From Rotaria macrura (Eukaryota > Rotifera > Eurotatoria > Philodinida > Philodinidae): 64,000 nucleotides of DNA. The DNA is taken from assembly GCA_900239685.1 (NCBI GenBank), contig OENT01000751.1:1-64000 (forward strand), read 5' to 3'. Positions 1 through 10,069 of this stretch are shown here, one piece after another (within the stretch, counting starts at the first letter, position 1; every line of letters begins with the position of its first letter). The translations under genes were made by a program, and so were the position numbers. The notes below the pieces were generated by a model, which was not told the origin of the DNA, did no database searches, and saw nothing but the letters and a program-made list of their open reading frames with translations.

Positions 1-3000
1 AGTTCTGCATCAATCACGGTCTATTGGCTATATTTCAAAATAACAGTCAAGGAGGAGTGACATTGGGATACATTTTTCCGTTTCTGGAAGGAAATCACCC
101 GATTGGTCAATAAGTGACCAATCAAATTGTAGTACGTTTCGATAGCCTTGGGTCTTGTGTTTCGATTGCTGAAAACCGCAGGTCTCTATGATGTTCCTGT
201 CAAAAGTTATTACGAAAACATTGAGGGGATTTATGTTGAAAATGACCGAAACAAGTGCGAACCGAACATGTTAGTTGCTAACTCTTGGATGGAACGTGCT
301 GGACTCGTGTAAATTGGTCCAAGTATACCTTATAGATGCTCACTTGTACACACAAAGTTTCATTGAAAACTAATGATGTTAAAGTGTACAAATCGAAATT
401 TGGTCAAGCACCTCTTTTTTCATATAGTTTTTTACTGTATTTGAGCCAGATTTTGAACCAATGGAGGCAGGAATAGGATTTTTTTTGGAATGAAACACGT
501 CTCAACTCATAGGTTTTGTTCAAGTGAACAACTTTCGGGTGGCATAGTTGACCACGAAAGCTTTATAAGAGAAGAGGACTCTGTTAGAGCTACTTTCCTC
601 GTTGATCACTAAATATTTGGAAATGTAGTTTTTAAAATTTTCATAACTCTGTCAAAAAGCATCCAACCCGCAAGATATTTTAACCATCGACACTTGCGGT
701 CGAACTCTACAAAGTGACATAAGTGATCAGAATTACCCCAGACAAATAGCTGGAGTGATCCGAATTACCCCAGATGACTTTTCAGGGGGGTGATAGTGGT
801 ATGCTTGCTATGACTATTTTGTTCCAAGGGTTTGTTGATGGATCAAGATATTCTCATGTCCCATAGAGGAGACTTCAGGCTATCCAACGGTATATAGTTT
901 TATTGTGAAAGCACTGATAAAACGTGAGCTGGGACATGGGGAAATATGAGTACAGCTATTTTGGCTGGAATTATCCGAATTACCCACCCAAACTAATAGA
1001 ATGATCCGAGTTGACCCACATGGGTTAATTCGGATCAGCTTCACAGGGCTTTTGCCATTTTGCCGGATACTTTTTTCCAGTACAACATTTTTCGGTGATT
1101 CTTTCGCAGATAGATAGAGGACACTTTGAAGTATCAGTGGTACAAAACTCATCTCTCAATAATGTCGGATGACGGAGAAGGAACAAAAAGAACATGAAAA
1201 TTTTGAAGTCGTGTTCCGAATTACCCCAGGGCACTGTATTTGAAATATCAATAATCCTTTTCATAATCAGCTTTGCATGACATTCTAATGAAAAACTCTG
1301 ATGTGAATCGTCATTTTTCATATTTCTACAGCTATGCATTGAATCAAACTGTTGAAAAGCTCATTACTAGTGCGTAGTCTCACTTTATTAAGATCTCGGC
1401 TAGTTTTTTCTCGTTTTAAAATGATAGTAATGAGCGGAAATAGAGATCCGAAGTTTCTTTGTAATTAAAGCGTGAAGAATAGGATGACTAACCAGCAAAC
1501 AAGACAGTGAACCATGAGGATTCGACGAATAAACAGGAACGAGTCTGTTACTGCATTTTCTTCAATGAGTCAGTTTTTAGTTTATGAGATAACTCCAAAA
1601 TTTTTGAAGTAGGACCCTCTGGATTGCACACGAAAAGTTTACTTCACCGAACTCGAAATGATTTTCACCAATAACGAGTAAAGCAGATATAAGGGGAGCG
1701 CTTTTTTTTCTATCTTAGAGGTATTTAAAGATCGCTATATAATCTGGTTCTCAGCCCATTCGATAGAGAATTTATTTTTCCATATGTATGTATCAGTCGA
1801 TTAGCGTTGTTCAATTTAGTCTTTTTAATGGAAGCAAAATTTAAACGATTGTCTCCTAGTCAATCGTTCGCCTCTCCGAAGGTAAAAGAAAAATGAAAAT
1901 ATTGATGAAAATATTTTGAAAAAATTCTGCTGAAATTTCACGTATGTCACAGAATTTTATCAAAAAGTCTGCATCTTTCGATAAAATCTTCAAAATTTTA
2001 TAGTAGACATTTGTGAGGAAACAGTTTTTTAATTTACAAATATGAAAACAGTGAGAAAAGCTCTTTCTGAATAAACCTATTACTTTATACTCCAGTCATT
2101 CTAAACAGCCAAGATAGTTTAAGTGTTCCAGTTACTGTGTATACTATTTTGACCCGAATTAAGTTCTACATACGACGGTGTAAGTATAAGCATTTTATGT
2201 GACAAGTCTGTCTATGAAAAAACTGACTTTCAGAAACATATCGAAACATTACTCCACGTTTGTATTCCGACGGCTTTTCTGATGGATAAGAACACCGAAA
2301 ACGTTGCCATGGTCTTGGAAATATAGAGCACACAAATTCTCGATCTAATTATGTTGAATACTATAGTTTATGCATCGATCTTGATAAGCAACAGCTTAAG
2401 TAAATTGAGGAATTACTAGATAGAATAAGAATTCGCAAATGGACCATTGAATGAATGTTGATCTTTGAAATTTTTCACTGACACGAAAGATTAACTTAAA
2501 AAAGCACTCAGCAGTTTCGTAGAAAAATGGATTCTCTATTGAATGAGCTCACAAGTAGATGGTAAAACTATTATTAAGTGTCTCAGAGATCGAAGAAAAA
2601 AGTGTTCCATCGTATCTGCGTCACACATTATTATCACTTCCTCGAATTTTTCTTGTTGATTGTACAGTAGACATGTGTGAAAATGTAAATTCCTATAGAG
2701 TTCTTCTTTAACCTCCGAAAAATGTGAAATACCGATCTACTCTGTTTATTCGTTGTCTTAGAACAGCAAAGCTGCCTTATTCAATTTTGATAGAGTTACT
2801 TTAGAAAATCATAGATATATAATGCATTACAGGGGTGATTATGTAAATATAGATTTTTTGTGTAGCAAAAGCAAAAGCAAGAGAACAAACGAGTCACTCT
2901 TACTTTAAAAGAATGAAATTCTGAATTTATTTCCAAGTAGAAATCATTGATATTTTAGCTTAACACAGAATTAAAAATCAAGATTTTGTACAGTTTGGAA

Positions 3001-3560
3001 TATAAGATTGATAAGCATCTGCGTGAATCCAATGTGGCATTCGGAAAACATGAACGGATGTATTCGAGAAAAACACATCTATGAATATCAATCGATGAAT
3101 TCTAAATTATGATAAGCCTAAGGAAATACACGACTTCATACAAATGGATTGACTCAATCTAGACGATATGTCGGCTTCTAAATATTGCAGATTTCTCACT
3201 AAAATCCTCAAATGCTCAGTTTCATGAATACGTTCGTGATGGTATGCTCAAGATCTTCTGATTTCAAAAGAAGATCCGATGAGAATGAATCCACTCATTG
3301 TTGAACAGCCGTTATTGATAATTGATTAATTTCATCTCTACCGAAAAGCTATGAAGCTGTTATTACAACATGATTGTGTTGACAATTGCATGTCTATTCT
3401 CCTTTTCTTATTTAGAAGAATTCGCTGTGCAATATTGCGTTCTATTCGAGCGTATAAATAATGGTATTAGTATATGAGTGTGTGTCTTGTATTGATCCGT
3501 GTATACATTTTATGTTAACCCTGTACCTCATGTAGAGATCATACCTGATATTTTAACTTC
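1..3560. other. Gene-poor region, no recognisable CDS
   Basis: No open frame here reads like a known protein and I found no convincing exon chain. The short frames on the minus strand near 0.9-1.3 kb overlap a repeated-motif cluster and are probably chance. The stretch could be the long 5' intron or flank of the + strand gene that ends at 4091. Given the 1.4-2.8 kb introns elsewhere in the window, that is possible but unproven. Confidence 0.5.
725..1228. repeat. Cluster of a ~16 bp motif (GATCCGAATTACCCCA-like)
   Basis: Six related copies occur in about 500 bp: 725-740, 757-772, 972-986, 1003-1018, an inverted copy at 1021-1037, and 1214-1228. The copies at 1002-1018 and 1021-1037 form a near-perfect inverted pair (17 nt arms, 2 nt loop, 2 mismatches). 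Motif clusters in both orientations resemble the subterminal protein-binding arrays of DNA transposons, but no transposase or clear termini are visible, so the nature of the block is inference. Confidence 0.55.
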
Positions 3561-3792
3561 TTGATTGATTCATATTTGTACGCAGTAACGGAAATTCGGC
3601 TCAGAAGAAATACACGAAAGAAAGGCCTGAAGGCGATGAAAACTAGCAAGACTCGAGTTTGTTTCTACAGTAGCATACATATAAATGTTTGTCCATATAT
3701 TGTTGCCTTTGTTCTACCGAAATTACGTTATGTTTGTTCAACTGAGCTATTTTGCAATGACATCCTTTTTAATTGTGCCTCTTTATTTTTTA

Positions 3793-4091
3793 GTTCTAAC
3801 TCATCGTATTACAATGACTCATCATCTGATTACTACAGCTTCTCAGATATTCCTAATAATCAACCTTCCAAGCCTCCACCACTTATGTCTACTACACCGG
3901 CTATGAGTTTTTCTTATCCATATGATCCAAAACCATCGAACACAATCGAGCGTTTACAAATGTTACTTCAAACTAGATCGACGACATCATATGAAAATGA
4001 GCGATCGTCAATCCATGATTATTCTTCATCTTCGTACGCACTGAATGCATCTACAAATAGTAATAATAATGCTTGGCCTTCATCAAGATAA
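3793..4091 (+). CDS. 3'-terminal exon of an unidentified low-complexity protein (partial)
   Basis: A T-rich tract ending in TTTTTTAG precedes an open frame that enters in phase 2, begins SSNSSYY and ends at TAA 4091. The roughly 98 residues are rich in Ser, Asn, Tyr and Pro, with a PSKPPP stretch and a short amphipathic segment (TIERLQMLLQT). They look like a disordered C-terminal tail. The open frame continues upstream to 3561, but that part reads like intron. The remaining exons were not found in the window. The gene is tail-to-tail with the F-box-like gene that ends at 4463, with about 370 bp between the stops. No function is assigned. Confidence 0.55.
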
Positions 4092-4462
4092 TTATCATGA
4101 GCAAAATCTGATACAAATATTGCAAAAACTTCCAAGGAGTATTCAAAAATCAAATTAAAACTCATTCAACATCTATAATAACAAAATAAACTGTCTTTAT
4201 TTTCATTTGTTTATGCTTACCACGCACTTTCTTTTGATGTTGAAAGGAAAAATTGCGGGTCTCTAGTATTGACTGACTATAGGAATAGAAAGATAGCAAC
4301 GACAGTGAAAGTAGTGAAACGCTTTATTGTTGTTGTAAAATAGAGCAAAATTTCGTTTTTGTTTCTTCAGCAAGTTTGTAAATAAATAGTTTAAGATACT
4401 TGAAATATGAAAGATAAACTACTAATAAAATATCTTCTGAAATAGAAAAGACTTAAAGTGAT

Positions 4463-5572
4463 TTATTTATCAAATGTCCGTTCACTATACAATGGTTTAT
4501 AATTTAAGAAATCAGGATAAACTATCGACAGTTGGTTACTATATATTGAAAGTAACGAATGAAAAGATCGATGAATTTCATGTGTACGATCATATAAAAT
4601 ACATCTCGATGTTTCATTTAATTTTGATGATTGATTAAAAATAGAGATATCAAACTGAAACGCTGGCTTCAGATTTTCGAAAGCTACGCGTACAATTTTA
4701 TGTGCATGTTTGAGCAAATGTTTAGCGTCAACACTTCCAATCCATAAACGAAATACATTTAAATTTGGATAGTTCGTAGGTTTAAGTACTTGTTGAAGAT
4801 AATTTATTGTAGAACGATTCAGATGATAATTTTTTGATATAATTTCAATTATTTCAAGTTGACAAAATTTATCCATTAACAATGGTGTTAATTGAAAATG
4901 ATTACTATCACTAACAAGAATAAATCGACGTAAATTATGTAAAACATTTATTGAATAAAGATGTGTTAATTTTGCATGGAATGTTATTGGAACTTTAACA
5001 TCAAGGATGAGAGTTTCGAAATGATTTCTTTGTCGTATATCAAGATCATCTGTACGAAGTTCATAATTTGGTATGCGAATACTTAAACTATGTAAATCTA
5101 ATGTTTGAATAAGTGTTTGAATCGAATTATGAAATAGATTTTCATATTGAAATTCTTGTTCACTTCTGTTTAAATATTGATGTACGGATGAATGACGAAG
5201 AGAATGAAGTTTATATTGATCAAGAAACATTGAACAAGATTGCTTCATACTCGATATATGTGATACGAGATTCAATGAGAGAAGATTCTTATTTAATACA
5301 TGAATTTCGTACGGTTGTAAATTGGATTTTATTTTACAACTACATTGAAATTCATCAATATATAAAAGTAAACAAGGCGATAGACTTAATGATCGAAGTA
5401 AATTTAATGCATTAAAAACATGTTTGAAATCAATCGAATGACAATGAATGCCAGTTAAATTTAAATTAGTTAATTTATGTAGCCAATCATATTTGAGAGA
5501 TATTTGAAAAATAGATGATTGATTTGCATCAAGAAATTCAAGAGAAAATTCACCAATCATATTGGGTAATGT
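4463..5572 (-). CDS. F-box/LRR-like protein, last exon; N-terminus not found
   Basis: A 369-residue open exon starts after the acceptor ...TTCGTTAG at 5573-5574 (phase 0, first residues TLPNMIGEF) and ends at TAA. It is made of irregular leucine-rich units (LHKLTNLNLTGIHCHSIDF, NALNLLRSLSLSPC, QTLDLHSLSIRI, NVLHNLRRFILV, FCQLEIIEIISK), as in divergent F-box/LRR proteins. In the family the LRR part recognises a substrate and an N-terminal F-box recruits an SCF ubiquitin ligase. I could not find the F-box exon upstream; 5573-5770 has only short frames and an odd GC-rich patch. The gene may be 5' truncated or its first exon lies farther off. The stop codon overlaps AATAAA, a likely poly(A) signal. 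Family call is by pattern only. Confidence 0.6.
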   Translation of the reverse strand, partial: TLPNMIGEFSLEFLDANQSSIFQISLKYDWLHKLTNLNLTGIHCHSIDFKHVFNALNLLRSLSLSPCLLLYIDEFQCSCKIKSNLQPYEIHVLNKNLLSLNLVSHISSMKQSCSMFLDQYKLHSLRHSSVHQYLNRSEQEFQYENLFHNSIQTLIQTLDLHSLSIRIPNYELRTDDLDIRQRNHFETLILDVKVPITFHAKLTHLYSINVLHNLRRFILVSDSNHFQLTPLLMDKFCQLEIIEIISKNYHLNRSTINYLQQVLKPTNYPNLNVFRLWIGSVDAKHLLKHAHKIVRVAFENLKPAFQFDISIFNQSSKLNETSRCILYDRTHEIHRSFHSLLSIYSNQLSIVYPDFLNYKPLYSERTFDK

Positions 5573-5859
5573 CTAACGAAACGAAAACAAATACAAATAC
5601 ATACTGATAAAAGCATCGATCACACAATCTTTAGTTCTGATCATAATGGAGACTGACACAGGGGAGTTCTGGTTTGCCTTGCCTTGCGCTGTCCTCAAGG
5701 CAGAGTTGGGCAGGACACGGCGGCTAAACTGAGTAAGTCTAGTACAAGATCTGAAATCTTCATACAAATGATACGATTGCTTTCAAATATCGTGCCCGTA
5801 CTCCATGTTATTTCGAAAGTGTCATAATCCAAATTAGTATTTAATTAAACATTATCATG
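5573..5859. other. Non-coding stretch with a GC-rich patch upstream of the F-box-like exon
   Basis: Most of this interval is AT-rich, but 5650-5735 is clearly richer in G and C, with short internal repeats (CCTTGCCTTGCGC, GGCAGAGTTGGGCAGG). It lies where the missing 5' exon of the minus-strand F-box-like gene would be expected. It may be an insertion remnant. No coding sequence is recognised. Confidence 0.35.
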
Positions 5860-5861
5860 TA

Positions 5862-6098
5862 CACTGTAAAAAAATCCGTAGAATAATAAACGAAAAAAAC
5901 GTTTTTGAGAAGGTATTAAACAAAAAAATGGTTTATGAAAGTGCAACGGGACACGAACCCTTTCTTTCCGTATATGACGAAGATAATAAACGGTTTTTAC
6001 GTTTATGATTTAGAAAAAGGATTTCTCAGATATTTAAAAAACGGAAAAAAAGAGTTTATGTCCCGTTGCACTTTCATAGAACCTTACTTTTTACAGTG
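5862..6098. mobile_element. Small MITE-like hairpin element with TA flanks
   Basis: The ends are inverted copies of CACTGTAAAAA (5862 onward and 6088-6098), each flanked by TA, as expected for Tc1/mariner-type insertion. Inside, a longer inverted repeat pairs about 5934-5960 with about 6057-6084 (core ATGAAAGTGCAACGGGACA on one side, its complement on the other). The 237 bp unit encodes nothing; a 77-residue frame through it is a by-product of the repeat. Superfamily assignment rests only on the TA flanks. Confidence 0.6.
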
Positions 6099-6101
6099 TA
6101 C

Positions 6102-7672
6102 TAGAAGGCAGTACTGTTGTACAAGTTCTCTAATTCATACTATTTTTAGGGATTTCTTATGTTTATAAATTGAATGAAAATGCTACGATTCAAATCGGAT
6201 TATTCAATTTTGAACCGCTTTTAATACTGATACGGATGAAAGATGTATTTCTGAAAATGAAACTTGAAAAATGAATTTTTTTCTGAACTTATTACTACGA
6301 CAAATAGGACTTGTAATACTATGTCAATCTTTGATATATCATGTTTCAAAATACGTTAATAATTGTTAGCGCAACGTTTAAACTAAACTAGCAATAAATA
6401 AAACTCTTGCCATATTTCCATGAAATAGAAAATGATGACTTTCTATTACGAAAGTTCATATAACTGTTCTAAAACTGGACTTCTATGCATTGCCTAAGTT
6501 TTTCCTCGCATTTACCTATAGAACCAAAGATTAAAAAAAGCATATTCTGACACTTATTTGCTCATGTAGAAAAAAATTAAAGATTAGATTAAAATCGATT
6601 GTGTGTGACTTATAAGTTATTTGGAATAGCACTATTTCAGTGTGCCTTTGATCAGATTTCTCAGTCAAAACGACAGATTTCATTTAATTATAATATATTT
6701 TAATCATTTTTTGAGTTAACTAGCTGTACTCAATTGAAATTGATTTCTTATAATCATTTAAAATTGCTTTACTTTGAATAATCAATTATGATAGATTTAA
6801 AAATTTTAAAGTAGAATGAGGTCTGCTTATTAGCTGAGAAAATCCGTTGAAATTGGTGCTATTACAATTGAATTTTAATTCAAAATTAATCCATTTTAAT
6901 ATGAGCTTTAGACTTTTTGGGCGCTGAAGAGCGTTTTTACAAACTAAATATTGCATATTACCAAGGCTTTTACTGGAAAAAATAGCTCAATAGGAGTAAA
7001 GGAGTATTAATTGTAAAAATCATTGCCTTTTACTCAAAAACTAGGCTCTGCTTTGATAAATCTAAATAAATTTCAGAATTTTCGAAAAAGAAAATCATGC
7101 ATCTTATTAGCTTCTTTTATGCCTTTGCGGTTTTCCTGTGAGCGAGCCTCGAATATAAAATGATCGTTTATTCATCGTGAGTATGAAACACAAGACGGCT
7201 ATTTTTCAAGAAAGCTGACTAAAGTTTTATCTTCAGAGTGAAAGACAACTCTTCATTAGATTCATTAGCTAAAATTTTTTCTTATCCACATAAAATTATT
7301 GAACTGAGCAACAAATCCTTGGAATATGGTGGTGTCTTGAGAAAAAAGCACTAGAAAAATTAATTTGAATGGAATACAAGTTTCGATCTAATAGCAATGT
7401 TTAATTGATTGAACATCAAATACTATCGTTAAAATTGAATAAAAATACGATCACTTTAGTCAGCTTTCTAAAAAACATTCTTAATTTTAATTAGATTCTG
7501 TTTCTCTTTCTTAGAATCACGACGAAAATCGACAATCCAATTTGAAATTCGAATTAGATACATTTATATCCGATATGTATGTTGCCAGAAAAAATGGTTT
7601 CTACATTGGCCGATAATTCTTTATGATTGTATTCAAAGAAATTTTTTTACAATCTCTATGTTTCTCTCCTAC
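6102..7672. other. Intergenic, nothing recognised
   Basis: AT-rich sequence without a convincing exon, RNA gene or long inverted repeat on reading both strands. Confidence 0.5.
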
Positions 7673-7880
7673 CTACGATGCAAAAGTATAGGTACCAATG
7701 TCAGAGCCTATTGTGTTAGAACAGAAAGTGTTATAAGCCTAATTTCTTCACTGGTGGATAGAATACAGTTTGTGTTTTAAAATGCACATTGATATCATAA
7801 TTGAAGATATAGTCTCCAATATCAAATCGCAAGTATATTTTTAAACACTGAATGTGGCTTATTACCAAGTTAAATTATTT
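7673..7880 (+). repeat. Inverted partial copy of the 3' end of the downstream F-box-like gene
   Basis: Read on the + strand, this segment matches the minus-strand gene at 8380-8577: about the last 30 codons, the stop region and roughly 100 bp of 3' flank. Similarity is high near the coding end and fades after about 7870. The two arms are separated by roughly 500 bp. The copy has base changes and short length differences and no long open frame, so it is a decayed duplicate. Confidence 0.75.
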
Positions 7881-8379
7881 CTTATTTTTTCTGGCTTTAC
7901 TTTGCATTATGTTGGCTAAAATCTAAAACTATGGGTTCAAACTTGGAAAGTGACATATATACAGACTCTAGACTTTCTGAAAACTAGTTTCCAGCTTTCC
8001 TGTGTATCTAGGTACCATGTAATCAGTTTTAAAAGCATAATCAGTAGATTCTGCGATTTCGACGAACATTCTAACGACGGGCAGGAATAACAACGATTCA
8101 ACGTGATGTAAAATATAAAGTACTTCGAACTCTACAAGAATTTGTAAAATACATTAGAAAAAGTCAATGAATGGAGTTCATAAATGGCACAATATAAAGT
8201 AAATAGAAAATAGGACTTGGCGCCAATTTCGATCGAATTAGAAACTTGTTAATAACTCACAAAGATTACATCCGTTTGAGACAAAACTTGTTTTCAATTC
8301 AAGCTATATGAATACTCAAAGTGTGTAACCCATTTCAAAGCATTCAAACAAATATATGTAGCCAAGATATGACAGAATT

Positions 8380-8577
8380 TCAAATTTTAACTTGGTAACA
8401 AGTCAATTTCAGTGTTTGAAAATACATGAGGTTTGATATCTGAGACTACATCTTCAATAATAATATCGATGTGTATGTTAAAACACAAACTGTACTCTAT
8501 CCATCAGTGAAGAAATCAGGCTTGTAGCACTTTCTCTTCGAACACAATAGCCTTTGACATTGGCACGTATACTTTTG
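8380..8577 (-). repeat. Second arm of the inverted duplication (coding end and 3' flank of the F-box-like gene)
   Basis: This is the counterpart of 7673-7880. The arm boundary inside the gene lies near CTACGATGCAAAAG, after which the two copies diverge at once, marking one breakpoint of the duplication. Confidence 0.7.
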
Positions 8578-9918
8578 CATCGTAGGTTATTCCGTTTCTT
8601 GTTACAACTAACCGTTTCGATGTCTGATGTCGAATCTAATGAATTTGTTTTATTCACTTCTTCGTCGTTGTCATCGTCTAGTGTGCTGATTTGTTCGAAA
8701 CAATTTTCAAACACAGACCTAAATTGTACTATTGAAGTTGTTCTTAAGTTACTGTTGGATTCGTGTCTCCATAAGACAACAAGTTTTACTGATTGCCATT
8801 CATTTAAACTAATCGTTAAATTTCGAAGAGAACTTTGACGATGACAACGAAGAATTTCGTCAAGTCGCGTTAGTTCTGTTCGATCGTTTACTTTAACATA
8901 ACCAATGTCAAGTATTTTCAATTGATTCATATCAAGAATATCAATGGAATCCGATGTCGACGGAACACATGGCAATACTAATGTGTCGAGTTGCAACTGT
9001 TTTAACGCCGAATCTTTTATGTTTAATGTTAATTTCAAATTTGATACCGGCCGAAAAGCAACTATTAAATGCTTTAATGTCGATATGAGCGACACATTAA
9101 TCGATCCGAATGATGATCCTATAATATTATCGAACAATGAAAATCGATCAATAACTTCATGTCCATTTTCTTCGATTGATATAAGTTTATAAGGCTTTGT
9201 CATGTTAGATATATATTTACATGTATGACGTAAACAGATTTGAACATCTGAATTTGAAAGACAAATTCCTATAAAATGATTAGAAGAAATATTTTATTTC
9301 TTTTTGAATGTATTCTTTTTGTTGTACCTTTACTATCTTGTAATACCAATGATATATGTTCCAGTTGATCCATCTCATTTAATGATGCACATATTTCATG
9401 AAATACATAATTTATTATCGAGCTCTGACGATTAGATGGTGATAGTGATACACTTTCAATCGATATCAATAGAGTTACATATTTTAGAAAAGGGAAAAAT
9501 GTCTTAATATCATTGATTAATGTACTTTTTGATAGTGAAACATTGCCTGTATGAAAACAAACCAAGAAACGAAACCTAGCAAGTAAACGACGTATATCAG
9601 CAACGAGCATCCAATTCAGATTATCAATTCGGAGATCTACACAGTTGTTGGCAATTTCTTTGATAAACGATAGCAGAATAGTCTTATTGTGCAATGATGA
9701 TAATCGAATATGACTTAAAAAGAAAAGAAAACATCGAATTAAAGAACGAAAAACTATCTTCGGACTACGTCCATTCACCTCCAAAACGCACGTAAATGAA
9801 TCATTGTCGATAATTCATAATCCAGTGCTTGAAGAAAATGCCACATATCTATTGATGACGAACATTTATGTAAAATTTTATACAGTAAATCTTCATGTAA
9901 AGTTTTAACTGTTGTCAT
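8478..9918 (-). CDS. F-box/LRR-like protein, complete three-exon gene
   Basis: Three exons: 9918-9779, 9713-9328 and 9268-8478. Introns are 65 and 59 nt (GTGAAT...TTAAG and GTACAA...ATAG) and the joined frame gives 438 residues. The start ATG at 9918 opens MTTVKTLHEDLLYKILHKC, a plausible divergent F-box (residues 5-45). It is followed by leucine-rich units (residues ~50-330) and a charged, Ser/Asp/Glu-rich C-terminal region with a DDDNDEE stretch. By family knowledge such proteins are substrate receptors of SCF ubiquitin ligases; partner and substrate are unknown. Its 3' end has been copied in inverted orientation at 7673-7880. A run of minus-strand genes follows upstream. The F-box is weak by eye, so the call is moderate, but the exon chain is well supported by phase. 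Confidence 0.7.
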
Positions 9919-10069
9919 CTAAAGAAAATTTCGCCCTTGTTTTTGTGAATATAATTTTTATTATGAATAAATAGTAGTAGCCCAACGCTGATTTAGTTCT
10001 CATGTTTAAGATGACAAACGAAGAAAAAAGTAGAAAGACAAGGTTGCATTAAAACAATTTATCCCCATG

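Noticed and set aside
5935-6168. 77-residue + strand frame
   Set aside because: Lies across the inverted repeats of a MITE-like element; its matching ends are the repeat arms, not a protein feature.
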